A stretch of DNA of 64,000 bases, from NCBI GenBank assembly GCA_035712365.1, contig DASTAW010000039.1, positions 124,001 through 188,000 of the forward strand, in the 5' to 3' direction. Below, one piece after another: positions 37,215 through 46,946 of this stretch; the first letter of the stretch is position 1, and every line of letters begins with the position of its first letter. The notes beneath the pieces are model-generated. The model was not told the DNA's origin. It searched no databases and saw only the letters and a list, made by a program, of their open reading frames with translations. The position numbers and the translations under genes were made by a program. Source of the stretch: Terriglobia bacterium. GTDB taxonomy: Bacteria; Acidobacteriota; Terriglobia; UBA7540.

Positions 37215-38750
37215 TTGAGCAAGCAAGAAGCTGATGATCTAGCAGGAACAACATCCAGCCGGCGTGATTTTTTGAAGAAGTCATTTGCCGCCGCTGCGTC
37301 GGCTCCTCTTTCGGCAGGGGGCGCAGCGGCGCAGGGCGCTGACGGGCAGCCTCGGGAATCTCCGAACCTGAAACCGCACAATATTGTCATCATCATTGCT
37401 GACCAGTTTCGGGGGGATTTTATTGGCGCGAATGGCCGCAACCCGATGGGCGTGACGCCAAACCTCGACGCAATGGCCGAACGCGGCGTCACGATGCTGA
37501 ACGCGGTGACCAATCAGCCCTTGTGCTCTCCTTCGCGGGCGTGCCTTTTTACCGGCCGCTACGCCACCGAAACCGGAATGTGGAAATTGCCGCCCGGAGT
37601 TGAATTGGACCGCAGCCTGCCAACCCTGGCCAGCATTCTGCGAAGTCACGGATACACAGCCAACTACGTCGGCAAATGGCACCTGGCGCCGATCAGTGCG
37701 GACGGCAAGACAGGTCTGGGATTCGTTGAGCCACAGGATCGCGGTGGTTTCCTCGACCTGTGGCAAGCGTCCAACGTTATTGAATTAACTTCGCATCCTT
37801 ATGAAGGCACTATATGGGACGGCGATGGCAAGCCGATGCATTTCAAGGACGTTTACCGGGTGGACTATCTGACCGACCTGGCGGTGCGCTTCCTGAAGCA
37901 GCGCCATCAGAAGCCGTTTCTGCTGGTCCTTTCGCAGCTCGAGCCGCATTTTCAGAACGAGGTCAACGCTTTCGTGCCGCCCAGGGGATATACGGAGCGC
38001 TACCAGAATCCCTTCGCGCCCGAAGACCTGCGCTTCTTTCCCGGTGACTGGCAGGCGCAGCTTCCGGGCTACTACGGCGACATCAAGCGCATTGATGAAT
38101 CGGTTGGGACCGTGCTGAAAACTCTGGCGGAGGAAAACCTGGAGGAGAACACGATCGTTTTGTTCATCAGCGACCATGGTTGCCATTTCCGCACCCGGAA
38201 CACCGAATACAAGCGAAGCCCGCACGATAGTTCCATCCGCATTCCGCTCATCATGCAAGGGCCAGGGCTGAACCTGTCGCGGAGAGTAAGCGAAGTGGTC
38301 AGCATGGTGGACGTGACCCCTGCTTTGCTGGATGCCGCGGGCATTCCGGTCCCTGCCTCGATGAAAGGCCGAAGCTTCCTGCCGCTGCTCAACCAGCCGA
38401 AAGGCCGGGCAAACTGGCGGAGCGAAGCGTTCATTCAAATCAGCGCGTCGATGGTGGCCCGGGCGCTGCGGACCGATCAGTGGACCTACTGCGTTCTCGA
38501 TCCCAACGGCAACGGAGACCGCGATCCCCACAGCATGCACTACCAGGAATATCAGATGTACAACCTTGGTGCCGATCCGCACCAGTTGCTGAATCTGGCC
38601 GGCCGCAAAGACCCGCCGCACCTGGTCCATTATGAGGGTGACCGGCCGCTGCCCGAAATTGCTGCGTACCTGCGTGAAAGGCTGATGGCGCGGATGGTTG
38701 ATGCCGGTGAGGAAGCGCCGCAAATCGATCCAGCCCGCTTCTATCCCTGA
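37215..38750 (+). CDS. Sulfatase (formylglycine-dependent, Tat-exported)
   Basis: A 511-residue sulfatase. The N-terminus carries a twin-arginine signal (SSRRDFLKKSFAAAASA). The metal site begins with IIIADQFRGD; the canonical Cys104-S-P-S-R108 motif is intact, so the Cys can be converted to formylglycine by a maturase (not seen in this window). GKWHLAPI and FISDHGCHFRTRN are further family motifs. The start is a TTG: the one at 37215 follows GGGGTG at good spacing, while a TTG six codons earlier has no such site. Removal of sulfate from polysaccharide is the likely role. It stands alone between a bicupin and an unknown secreted protein. Confidence 0.88.
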   Translation: MSKQEADDLAGTTSSRRDFLKKSFAAAASAPLSAGGAAAQGADGQPRESPNLKPHNIVIIIADQFRGDFIGANGRNPMGVTPNLDAMAERGVTMLNAVTNQPLCSPSRACLFTGRYATETGMWKLPPGVELDRSLPTLASILRSHGYTANYVGKWHLAPISADGKTGLGFVEPQDRGGFLDLWQASNVIELTSHPYEGTIWDGDGKPMHFKDVYRVDYLTDLAVRFLKQRHQKPFLLVLSQLEPHFQNEVNAFVPPRGYTERYQNPFAPEDLRFFPGDWQAQLPGYYGDIKRIDESVGTVLKTLAEENLEENTIVLFISDHGCHFRTRNTEYKRSPHDSSIRIPLIMQGPGLNLSRRVSEVVSMVDVTPALLDAAGIPVPASMKGRSFLPLLNQPKGRANWRSEAFIQISASMVARALRTDQWTYCVLDPNGNGDRDPHSMHYQEYQMYNLGADPHQLLNLAGRKDPPHLVHYEGDRPLPEIAAYLRERLMARMVDAGEEAPQIDPARFYP

Positions 38751-38862
38751 GGACCTCTGCCGTCGCCGCGGTCGTCCTTTATCAGCGCGCTCTTCAGAGG
38801 CAGCGGAGGAGACGCGCGCCAGCCGCAGTTGGGTCCCTCCGACCTTCGTCTATCGCGCGCCT

Positions 38863-39780
38863 TTAACGGGCTTCGGCCTGGGCAGTCGTCGCCGTGTCCT
38901 GGCTTTTGTTGCACGCCACCGGGCTATGTTCGAGCATGCTCACCGCGCCGGCCACAGTGCCCGGATCGTCGAGTCTGACAAACGACTCGGAAACGTCTTT
39001 GAAATGCACGTGGATTCGTCCCAGCACCAATTTGCTGCCATCAAGGTCTACTTTGAGGAATGTTTGTTTCCAACTTCCGCCCGGAACAATTGACTGTTGC
39101 ATCGTGAAATGACCTCCCTGTTTAAGGCTCGCCAGAAATCCCCACCCAAAATTCACGTCCTCGAATAAGGTGCCTTCGATTTTGGCCAGGCGGTGACTTG
39201 CGGGGTCCACCCAGAGAGTGCCTCGCATGCCCTTGAGCAAGGAAGCTTCATGCGACTGTGGCTGAAATCCTGGATTGGGACGAAACTTGATGACAATCCA
39301 TTGGCCGCTTTGCTGCTCTCCCTGATATTTAAAAATGAAAGCGTCCGGGACCGCCGCCATCAACGTATCAATCCGGTCCGATTGTTCTTTTTCGTCCCGT
39401 GCCTGGCGCTGCTGAAGTTTTGCGTCCGAGGCAAGTTTCTTCAAAGAATCAGAGTCTTTGCGGCATTGCGCTTGTGAAGGCGGTTTCCCGTTGACAGAAA
39501 CCACCTCTCCAATTTCTCCGTTCGGGGTTTCTATTCTGATGCTTGTTTGTGTGCCGTCGGGGCTTTTCTCTTCCTGAACAAATTTGTAATAATTCTGCGG
39601 ATTCTTGCGAGCGAATTGTTCCTTGCGGGTAACATCCTTGACGAGGTCGCGGGCGCTGAGATGAGCCGGTTGCTTGCCCTTGGCTGAGGCGCAGAAAAGA
39701 GCTCCTGGCCCGTTGAGCAACAGGCCCAGAATTACTATCGAACATCCCCACCGTTCGACCCACTCCACCGTGGGCGTCAT
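38863..39780 (-). CDS. Secreted protein, LolA-like fold suspected
   Basis: A 305-residue protein with a hydrophobic N-terminal segment (CSIVILGLLLNGPGALFCASA). The rest is hydrophilic, with antiparallel beta-rich patches (IVIKFRPNPGFQP, GTLWVDPASHRLAKIEGTLF, HFTMQQSIVPGG) like those of LolA/outer-membrane lipoprotein-sorting folds found in many acidobacterial proteins. A coiled segment near 110-145 (KKLASDAKLQQRQARDEKEQ) is notable. The ATG at 39780 is preferred: it places the signal segment near the N-terminus and follows AAAGG. No known function. Confidence 0.7.
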   Translation of the reverse strand: MTPTVEWVERWGCSIVILGLLLNGPGALFCASAKGKQPAHLSARDLVKDVTRKEQFARKNPQNYYKFVQEEKSPDGTQTSIRIETPNGEIGEVVSVNGKPPSQAQCRKDSDSLKKLASDAKLQQRQARDEKEQSDRIDTLMAAVPDAFIFKYQGEQQSGQWIVIKFRPNPGFQPQSHEASLLKGMRGTLWVDPASHRLAKIEGTLFEDVNFGWGFLASLKQGGHFTMQQSIVPGGSWKQTFLKVDLDGSKLVLGRIHVHFKDVSESFVRLDDPGTVAGAVSMLEHSPVACNKSQDTATTAQAEAR

Positions 39781-40371
39781 CGGGCCTTTGTGCCGTATCT
39801 CGAACTGGGACCTGATTTGCAGTGGAACCGTGGCTGTTGCATTGTACTGTTGTTCATGCAATCTCACGTGGTTCTTCTTCCGGTCCCTCGCCACCGTGCG
39901 GGCTCGCCTGCGCAGCCATGGCGCTTTCCAGGTTCAGCAAGACCCTCAACTGTTCCGGTCCGCGGCCGCAGACGATGCTGTTGAACACAGCTAGCAGCTA
40001 TCCCTCTTTTACATGAGCAACTCCAGTTCCGTTCTCTGCAATTCTCAAAGTCATTGAATGCCGGAGGGTTAACGGACGTGGCGCGGGGCCCGCCTGCCTT
40101 TTCAATGATGCACAAAGTTCTTCCCGGTGGAATTCTTGGCGGCCATGGAACGTGGCTGCATTCGTCGCGATAAATACCGATCCAAATTACTCACTTCCGT
40201 GATACTTGAAGTTTTAGTGGTTTGATGGCGGGTCCCGCAGCTAATCACGGCGCGCGGCGGCTGAGATTTGGGTGATGGCAAAAATGCAGGCGCATGGAAA
40301 TGGAAGCATGGAGTTGGATCTGACCTGTGCAGACAATCTCGATAGTGGCGGACCGTTTTTCCTGAACGCCG
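39781..40371. other. Intergenic region without a recognisable gene
   Basis: About 590 bases. Small frames occur but none resembles a family or has a good ribosome-binding site. No repeat of the families seen elsewhere was found here. Confidence 0.5.
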
Positions 40372-41031
40372 CTAAGTCCCGATCAGTTTATTTCGCACGG
40401 CGAAGATGACCAGGTCACTTAACGTGTTGGCATGCAACCGGCTCATAATCTGATAACGGTGCGCCTCAACCGTACGGTTGCTGATGCCCAGGATGTTTGC
40501 CACTTCTTTGTTACTGTTTCCGCGGGCCACCAGTCTCAGGACCTCCAACTGGCGAGGTGTGAGGACCTTAGGGTCCTGCGGTCCAGGCTGCCGGTCATGA
40601 TAATCCTCAATGCAGCTTTTCAGAACGGTCTGAGTAATGCCGGGGCTGAAGAATTCCCGATTTTCGCATAAAGCTTCCACGGCCTCGATCAGCCGGCCGT
40701 CGAGGTCTGACTTCAGCACGTAGGCGTGGGCCCCTGCCTCCATCGCCCCCCGGAACATTGACTCGGTGTCGTGGATCGTCAGCGTGAGAATGCCGACGTT
40801 CGGGTCGATCTCATGGATTTTCCGGATCGCTTCAAAGCCCCGCATTCCAGGCATGGAAATGTCCATGATCAAAATGTCGGGCTTCAGCGTCTTGACCCGC
40901 TCCAAAGCCTCCTCGCCTGTGCGAGCTTCTCCGCAGACTGACCATCCATCGCGAGTTTCCAGCAGCGTCCGCACCCCTCGCCGGACCACCGGATGATCGT
41001 CTGCAATCAATATGCGAATGGCATTCATCAT
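40372..41031 (-). CDS. NarL/FixJ family response regulator
   Basis: A 219-residue DNA-binding response regulator. The receiver domain has the acidic pair (IADDH), phospho-acceptor Asp57 (DILIMDISMPG), the Thr switch (ILTLTIH) and Lys (YVLKSD). The C-terminal LuxR helix-turn-helix is complete (LTPRQLEVLRLVARGNSNKE, VANILGISNRTVEAHR). The start at 41031 (ATGATG) follows AAAGGAGG. It lies on the same strand as the receiver-only protein and the histidine kinase and is their likely output partner. Confidence 0.93.
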   Translation of the reverse strand: MMNAIRILIADDHPVVRRGVRTLLETRDGWSVCGEARTGEEALERVKTLKPDILIMDISMPGMRGFEAIRKIHEIDPNVGILTLTIHDTESMFRGAMEAGAHAYVLKSDLDGRLIEAVEALCENREFFSPGITQTVLKSCIEDYHDRQPGPQDPKVLTPRQLEVLRLVARGNSNKEVANILGISNRTVEAHRYQIMSRLHANTLSDLVIFAVRNKLIGT

Positions 41032-41643
41032 ATAAGGGCCTCCTTTCTCCCCGTTGACTTTCACGAAGGGACCCTCGGTGCTACCGTATCCTTGGGAAAT
41101 CGAAAACGCTCCTGGGACACGGCCAAACCCAGCGCGGAGGCCGCCAGGTCTTACCACGCCTCTCGCCCTCGAGGAGCGCGACGCGAATCCGGAGTATTAC
41201 CCGGCCGTGTGAGTCAGCGGTCGTAGTATCTCCGGCGCGCGCAACCCAAAGCGCTGGACTGCTGCTCTATCAGATTTTTCTTGATTTACCTTTTTCGGAG
41301 GGCGTCGAGACGAGACGTGTAAAACAAAACACCCCACAAGGCCCCCCCCGCAAAAAATCAAGAACACCAGTCCCTTCGCAACGCAGAAAAAGATTGCGGC
41401 AACGTCTCAACCGACTAGCGGTATTCAAATGCTCCTGATGGCCGTACACTACACCTCAATGACTCAAAAAGCAACAGAGAATTCTGATGCCCCTTTAGGC
41501 TTCTTCCAACCCGCCGCACGTGACTTCTTACGGCGTGGCGGTGACCCGCACGCGGGGCGGCGGGGTTTCCCAGCACGCAGGCCATAGGCCGAAATCAGTT
41601 GGCGAAATTACCACCAGACCGCGCGAGATGTAACATGTCCCCG
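41032..41643. other. Intergenic region without a recognisable gene
   Basis: About 610 bases between two response-regulator genes of the same strand. It has a C-run (near 41342-41350) and low coding potential in all frames. No remnant of a LuxR helix-turn-helix is visible behind the receiver-only gene, so a simple frameshift does not explain its missing output domain. Confidence 0.5.
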
Positions 41644-42183
41644 TCAGGTTGAAAGTCCTTTCCCCGGCCACAACCAGCGAAATTTTTCGATGCTCCTTTT
41701 CGGGGGAGCAATCGCCCCCCGAGCGCCCAGGTCCTCGCAGAGTATGGGCCCTCCCCCTGAGGATGTCTTCCCGTCAGGGTCGCCGCTGGCCTCAGGAGCG
41801 CCGAAAAATGTGCCACCTGCCATGATGCGATCAATTGCCAGAATCAGGTGATGCGCAGCCTGGGACTTTAACACGTACCCATGTGCTCCGGCTTCCCGCG
41901 CCGCTTCTGCCAGCCTGCTCGATTCGTACATCGTAAACAAAAGGACGCGACACGCAACATGAGACCTTGCAAGCTGAGATGCTGCCTCGATGCCACTCAT
42001 GCCGGGCATTGCGATGTCCAGAATGACAACGTCAGGGCTTAATGTCTTGCCCATCTCCACGGCATCGGCGCCGTTGCCGGCTTCGCCACACACTTTCCAT
42101 TCGGGCCTGAACTGCCGGATCATATCGCGAATACCCTTGCGCACGATCTCATGGTCATCCGCGATAAGGACCGTCCACTCCAT
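41644..42183 (-). CDS. Receiver-only response regulator
   Basis: A 179-residue protein whose first 120 residues form a NarL-type receiver: IADDHEIVRKGIRDMIR, Asp56 in DVVILDIAMPGMSG, LFTMYESS, and HGYVLKSQA with the conserved Lys. The remaining residues (GGTFFGAPEASGDPDGKTSS onwards) are Gly/Ser/Pro-rich and carry no helix-turn-helix. It may act as a phosphate sink or modulate the kinase next door (42308-43429), which is transcribed in the same direction 124 bases upstream of it. The translated tail is odd for the family. Confidence 0.88.
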   Translation of the reverse strand: MEWTVLIADDHEIVRKGIRDMIRQFRPEWKVCGEAGNGADAVEMGKTLSPDVVILDIAMPGMSGIEAASQLARSHVACRVLLFTMYESSRLAEAAREAGAHGYVLKSQAAHHLILAIDRIMAGGTFFGAPEASGDPDGKTSSGGGPILCEDLGARGAIAPPKRSIEKFRWLWPGKGLST

Positions 42184-42307
42184 TGCTAACCTTTCCGGCG
42201 CGTAATCTCCGCGCCAAGCCTGACCTCCTGACCCGAAATCATGCCGCGAGATCCCTGGCAGGCCGTTAAAAAGCCGGTCCCGTGGCAGAGGGAGTTTTCA
42301 ACAACTT

Positions 42308-43429
42308 CTAAACCGGGAGCCTGGCGCCGATGATGGTTCCCTGCCCATCGGAATTCAGTGTCAGTTCGCCACCAAGGTGATAGACGCGCTCCTTGATGCT
42401 TCGCAACCCCACGCCGAGCTTGCCCGGAGAATCATGACGAAAAGCCTCCAGAACGTCCTGGGGGATGCCTCTGCCCTGATCTCTGACCTCCATCCACATC
42501 GAGCCATCCTTCTTCCGTAAGCTAACGCAAACTGTCTTGCTCCCGGAGTGCCGCCCAACATTGGCCAGACATTCCTGAAGGATTCGATAAATCACGACTT
42601 CAACGCTGCGCGGCAGCCTGTCGAAACCGGATAAGTCGTAAGTCGTGGCGATCCCGCTACGGTCCATGAATCCGTCCAGGAGCCACGGGATGGCGAGCGC
42701 CAATCCACACTCTTCCAGCATCGGAGGAGACAATTGATAGGAGGTGGCCCTTATTTCTTTCAAGGCTTCTTCCGCCAATTGGACAAGGTCAGGGAGCCTT
42801 TGTTGGACCGTCTCGATGGGGACCCGCCCGGATTTCAGCGATTCCAGATGCATTTTCAGCATGGCCAGATACTGGCCGGCGCCATCGTGCAGGTCCCTGC
42901 CAATTCGCTGCCGTTCTTCGTCCTGGGCGCGAAGGATCTGGGCAGAAAGCTCGCGCAAACTTTGCTGAGATGCCTGGAGCGCGCGCTCTTTTTGCACGCG
43001 GTCAGTGAGGTCCCGCGTGATCTTCAGAAATGCTATCAGGCGTGACTGGGGGTCCGTCAGGGCGGTGATCACCACATCAGCCCAGAAACGCGAGCCATCC
43101 TTGCGGAGCCGCCAGCCTTCCCTTTCAAAGCGGCCGTCTCTGGCGGCGATGCGGAGCACTTCTTCCGGCACGCCGGATTTTATATCTTCCGGTGTGTAGA
43201 AAACGGAGAAGTGGCGGCCGATAATCTCACTGGCTTGATACCCTTTGATCCTTTCCGCGCCCTGGTTCCAGCTCACGATGTTTCCCCGCGTATCCAGCAT
43301 GAAAATCGCGTAGTCCTTGACCGATTCCACCACCAGGCGGAACTGCTCCTCGACGTGCCATCGTGTGTCATGGCCTCGCTCGTCGAGAATGCCAGATGGT
43401 TGCCCAATCCGAGAGGGAGATTCAATCAC
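42308..43429 (-). CDS. PAS-domain sensor histidine kinase (NarX/UhpB type)
   Basis: A 373-residue cytoplasmic kinase without membrane helices. A PAS domain at about 28-145 (YAIFMLDTRGNIVSWNQGAE, IIGRHFSVFYTPEDI, GWRLRKDGSRFWADVVITAL) probably senses a small ligand or redox state. The HisKA_3 dimerisation box has His181 (ERQRIGRDLHDGAGQYLAML). The ATPase domain has the N-box (ILQECLANVGRHSG), G1 (VRDQGRGIP) and G2 (GKLGVGLRSIKERV). This subclass pairs with NarL-type regulators; the one at 40372-41031 is the natural candidate. Confidence 0.93.
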   Translation of the reverse strand: MIESPSRIGQPSGILDERGHDTRWHVEEQFRLVVESVKDYAIFMLDTRGNIVSWNQGAERIKGYQASEIIGRHFSVFYTPEDIKSGVPEEVLRIAARDGRFEREGWRLRKDGSRFWADVVITALTDPQSRLIAFLKITRDLTDRVQKERALQASQQSLRELSAQILRAQDEERQRIGRDLHDGAGQYLAMLKMHLESLKSGRVPIETVQQRLPDLVQLAEEALKEIRATSYQLSPPMLEECGLALAIPWLLDGFMDRSGIATTYDLSGFDRLPRSVEVVIYRILQECLANVGRHSGSKTVCVSLRKKDGSMWMEVRDQGRGIPQDVLEAFRHDSPGKLGVGLRSIKERVYHLGGELTLNSDGQGTIIGARLPV

Positions 43430-43986
43430 GTCTCACCCAGGCCCTTGTTTTTGAGGATTTCAAAATATAGTGACGTTTTCGCGTAGCGCCGGTCCCGCCA
43501 AGCGGGACCGGCCTCGATAAAAGCTGCCGAGACGGCGGCGCTACAAAAACGACGTCACTAGATTATGCAATCTTCCCTAGATTGCCCTGCCCTGTATGCT
43601 GTTTCGCCAGCCCCGGTCGGGATTCCGTGAATTTTCAAGCTAACACGGCCGGTCCCCTGCCGAAAGCACATTATTCAGGCCCGCTGCTCACCACAACATC
43701 AGTCATCCGGCTTAACGGGAATGCCGGCCATGTGAATGCGGGAAGAGGTCCGACGGGCCGGTCAAAAAAGCCTCCGGGCGGCGGGAGGCTGCCAGGATGT
43801 TGGAGCTTATGATTTTTAAATCGAGGACTCAACACTGTGACTTAACGTTGGGGTCCATCCTCGCCCTCATGCCTCGGCTGGGCCTCGGTTGGACCCGCAC
43901 CATCCTGGAACGCACGCTCTTTTCGTGCCGGCGCTGGTTGACGCCTGTGATTACAGTGAACGAAAACGGCGTCCTCGAACGCCTAC
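43430..43986. other. Intergenic region with a palindromic element
   Basis: About 560 bases. It contains the 93 bp element at 43468-43560; the rest shows no gene. It must also carry the promoter of the histidine kinase (leftward). Confidence 0.5.
43468..43560. repeat. Palindromic element with TAGTGACGT/ACGTCACTA ends
   Basis: A 93 bp unit begins TAGTGACGTTTT and ends AACGACGTCACTA. Just inside lie GTAGCGCC and GGCGCTAC, and at the centre GGTCCCGCCAAGCGGGACC. The centre and the GTAGCGC/GCGCTAC pair match the element at 5471-5553. The outer TAGTGACGT arms, seen only here, may be target or extended terminal repeats. Confidence 0.7.
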
Positions 43987-44337
43987 CTAATTCAGGCTCC
44001 CTACCGAAGGCGCAAGACCAGCGGCTTCTCCCATGCGATTGATCACGAAGAAAGGAGTGCCCTGGTTGGCTTCGGCGATAAATTCAGCCGCCGTCCGCCA
44101 GCTTGGGCTGTGAGTTTCACCCTCGAGGATGATGACCAGGTGAAAGATCTCATGTTCAAGATAGAGGAGCATTTCAACAAAATTGCTGCATACCTTCACC
44201 GCACAACCGGTAGACGTAAGCAATTTGCTCCACCTTTCGGCTTCCGCGGAATCTTCGCACATGAACAGTACCGTGGGTTCCTTGACTGGCTTTTGGGCCT
44301 GAGTCAAAACCCTTCCATATTCGAATGATGTTGGCAT
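43987..44337 (-). CDS. Degenerate receiver-domain protein
   Basis: A 116-residue protein that aligns in outline with a response-regulator receiver (PTVLFMCEDSAEAERWSKLL, AVKVCSNFVEMLLYL, HLVIILEGETHSPS) and ends with a beta-strand and Arg-rich loop (GTPFFVINRMG). At the phospho-acceptor position it has Glu72 after HLVIIL, and the acidic pair is reduced to CEDS. It may mimic a constitutively phosphorylated receiver or bind a kinase without accepting phosphate. The ATG at 44337 follows GGGAGGT. It lies 52 bases downstream of the next receiver-like gene on the same strand. Confidence 0.65.
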   Translation of the reverse strand: MPTSFEYGRVLTQAQKPVKEPTVLFMCEDSAEAERWSKLLTSTGCAVKVCSNFVEMLLYLEHEIFHLVIILEGETHSPSWRTAAEFIAEANQGTPFFVINRMGEAAGLAPSVGSLN

Positions 44338-44389
44338 ACTGATTGACCTCCCTGTGGCCGGCAATTGGCGATTTCGGCCCTGGTCGCCG

Positions 44390-44803
44390 TTACTGCACCT
44401 CTTCACAGACCAGGTGGAACGCATGCGCGAAATCTTTAGAATCCGCCGGGTGGTGCAGATACTCCGCAGCTCCCAGCGCAAGCGCTTCGCGGCGAAAGAG
44501 TGGATCGGGTTGCTCCGCAATCACCAGGGCCAGGGCGTGCGGCTGAGCACTCTGGACGCGTTTCAGGATGTTGCGGTCTGCCTCGATCCCGCTGCTCTGG
44601 TCCACGACCACGAATGCGACGACCATCAACCGCAGAATGGCCAACGCCGCTTCGACGGTGGCCGCTGTAATGGGAACGAACCCCAGAGACAGGAAAACTC
44701 CACGATAGTGTTCGAGAAAATCGCGGTCAGTGCTGAAGACAAGAACCACACATCCTTCGGCGCTCTCTGACCTGGCCGAAGACTCCGATACTTGCGGGCC
44801 CAT
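44390..44803 (-). CDS. Receiver-like protein
   Basis: A 137-residue protein with a receiver-type alternation (VVLVFSTDRDFLEHYRGVFL, ALAILRLMVVAFVVVDQSSG, ALALVIAEQPDPLFRREALA, GAAEYLHHP). Asp68 in VVVDQSS may be the phospho-acceptor, and the conserved Lys is replaced by His in YLHHP. The ATG at 44803 is preceded by GGAGGT at five bases. It is probably co-transcribed with the degenerate receiver downstream. Confidence 0.65.
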   Translation of the reverse strand: MGPQVSESSARSESAEGCVVLVFSTDRDFLEHYRGVFLSLGFVPITAATVEAALAILRLMVVAFVVVDQSSGIEADRNILKRVQSAQPHALALVIAEQPDPLFRREALALGAAEYLHHPADSKDFAHAFHLVCEEVQ

Positions 44804-45776
44804 AATGCACCTCCGTGCTAGTTGCCTGATCTCTCTGTGCGCGGCATGAAGACATTCCGGACGGTCCAAAGCTTTGGCAATCATGCCACTGCCGTTACGG
44901 ACAGTCGCACTCTCCGCGAGCGGGCATCATCCGCAGCCGTAGTAACGATATGGGCTAGCGGCCCTCCTTCAAAGGGAGGAAGAATGAAGTCAAATGCACG
45001 CCCTCCTCCGTGGACGATGTTTGGATTCGCTCCGCCTTGGAAGGCTTAATGTATCTTGCAGGGCTGCTTTTGTTCAATTCGGAAGTGTACGTACCGCCGT
45101 GCTAAGTACATTTACGCATGGGTCCAGCATGGAAGCAAAGCTGAGAGAACCACTTTCAATTTGAGCGCGTGCGGGCTGTTTCGCGGCAGGCGGCCAGGCG
45201 GCCCTCCCCCAGTCGCACCGTCCCACTGGTGTGCGCCCCAACGGCACGATGAGTGACGCAATGGTCGCACCAACCTTATATCAAGTCTTACACCCGCTCA
45301 CGCAAGGGGTATTCCTGCAGTGCAACATCTGGCGTTGCAAATCCCTTGCCGACGAAGGGTCCCCGCCCATGCGGTTCGGCCAACGGAAAGGATATGAGGG
45401 ACTTCCGGCAACAAAACGTCCATGAATTGCTGCACTGCCGGCCATTATTGTGAAAATTCTTCCATGTGCGTCAATTCCCGCTTGTCAACTGCATTCGATT
45501 TGGGCCTGTCGTTTCAGTGGTTTCACATCGCGTGCCTTTTGGCCCGCTGATTGCGCGCTGCAAGGCGTGCGGCGCCGGACGCACCTCCGTTGCGGGTCGA
45601 GGCAATTCTGAACTTTCTGGGCAATGGCACGCGGGCCAAAGCCAAGCCATTGGTGTGTGGCGAGCGTGACGTGACTGCTGGCCATCGCACAGGCGACTGC
45701 GGGCCGTCTGCGGCACTCGATAGGTATCGGTCCGGCCTGCTGAAGCGGTCTGAAACCTTTGGAAGCGAGGCATGTT
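44804..45776. other. Intergenic region without a recognisable gene
   Basis: Almost 1 kb between divergent genes. Short frames exist but show no family resemblance, signal peptide or good ribosome-binding site. I see no repeat or clear structured RNA here. Confidence 0.5.
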
Positions 45777-45983
45777 ATGAACTGGCATCAAATCGAAGGC
45801 AGTTGGAGACAATTTAAGACGCCGGTCAGGCAAAGGTGGGGCAGATTGACGGAGTCTGATCTGGAAACGATCGGTGGTCGAAAAGATGTCCTTGTCGGGA
45901 AAATCCGCGAAAGATATGGAGTGCCCAAAGAGGCTGCTGAGCGCCAGGTCTACACCTGGTTTAAGGTCGTTATGAAAGGATGA
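45777..45983 (+). CDS. CsbD family stress-response protein
   Basis: A 68-residue protein matching the CsbD pattern: MNWHQIEGSWRQFKTPVRQR, then WGRLTESDLETIGGRKDVLV, then GKIRERYGVPKEAAERQV. Members are small, abundant, sigma-B- or stress-induced proteins of unknown mechanism. The ATG at 45777 follows GAGG. The next gene starts one base after its stop, so the two may form a stress operon. Confidence 0.93.
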   Translation: MNWHQIEGSWRQFKTPVRQRWGRLTESDLETIGGRKDVLVGKIRERYGVPKEAAERQVYTWFKVVMKG

Positions 45984-45984
45984 C

Positions 45985-46764
45985 ATGACAGCATGGGGCG
46001 TGCAGACGGCAGATGCTATTAACATTCGCTTGGATGGAGAGATTGCAGGGTCCGATGGGGAAATCGCTGCCGAAGTCGCCCAGACATGCAAGGCACCGGC
46101 CAATCATGGAGGCTTCAGAGGGCCGTGGAACTGGTCTGCGAGGCCGCATCGGTTGCACGAACTTGTATCCAACCTTTTTTCATTTGTAAGCCGCTTCGGC
46201 GGACTTGGCCTGTTTGCGCTGACCCTCCTCGATGCTTCTTTCCTGTTTATCCCCTTTGGACCAGATTTTCTGCTCGTTGCCATGGTGGCTCGAGAACATA
46301 CGATGGCGCCTTTTTATGCTCTACTGGCGGCCGCAGGATCTGTGGCGGGATGCGCGATCATAGACCCCTTGAGCCGGAAAGAAGGAGAGAAGGGCCTGGA
46401 AAGGCTGCTATCGCGGCATCGGGTCCAATCCGTCACCAAACGAGTGAGGAAAAGCGCTCCCTGGGCCCTGTCGGTTGCATCGCTGATGCCGCCTCCCTTT
46501 CCATTCACTCCCATCATCATCGCGGCTTCGGCACTGCAATACCCTCGGAGAAAGCTGTTGACAGTTGTCGGCATCGCTCGCCTCGCACGATACATGACGG
46601 AGGCGCTGTTGGCGCTCTATTTCGGCCACCAGTTGATGGAAATTTCCAGGTCGAAGGGCGTGGAACTGGCGGTAATCATCCTCATAGTCATCTCTCTGGC
46701 GGGAAGCGTCTTAACAGCCTACAAATGGGTCGAGAAGCGAAAGAAACACGAAAAGCCGGCTTGA
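45985..46764 (+). CDS. VTT/DedA-like membrane protein
   Basis: A 259-residue protein with a soluble N-terminal ~55 residues, then five to six membrane segments (FGGLGLFALTLLDASFLFIP, MAPFYALLAAAGSVAGCAII, ALSVASLMPPPFPFTPIIIA, AVIILIVISLAGSVLTAYKW). The LDASFLFIPFGPDFLL and MPPPFPFTPIIIAAS re-entrant-type motifs with conserved prolines are typical of the VTT (SNARE-associated) family related to YqaA/DedA, which flips or transports lipids. It is encoded one base behind csbD. Confidence 0.8.
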   Translation: MTAWGVQTADAINIRLDGEIAGSDGEIAAEVAQTCKAPANHGGFRGPWNWSARPHRLHELVSNLFSFVSRFGGLGLFALTLLDASFLFIPFGPDFLLVAMVAREHTMAPFYALLAAAGSVAGCAIIDPLSRKEGEKGLERLLSRHRVQSVTKRVRKSAPWALSVASLMPPPFPFTPIIIAASALQYPRRKLLTVVGIARLARYMTEALLALYFGHQLMEISRSKGVELAVIILIVISLAGSVLTAYKWVEKRKKHEKPA

Positions 46765-46946
46765 CCCGAAACGCGGGTGAGTTCTGAGACCACTTGTGTG
46801 AACGTGGAGGTCACGCGGTCTTGGAGAATCTCGGAAGCGAATCCGTTACAATGGGCCAGCCTGGCCGCAATGTGCGCTCGAGAGAAGTTAGCAGATAGTC
46901 CTTGATTTGCATCCCTGACAAGGACATCGAAATTGCGAACAGCGTC

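Noticed and set aside
41032-41643. Possible frameshifted LuxR output domain for the receiver-only protein
   Set aside because: No helix-turn-helix motif could be read in any frame downstream of the receiver gene.
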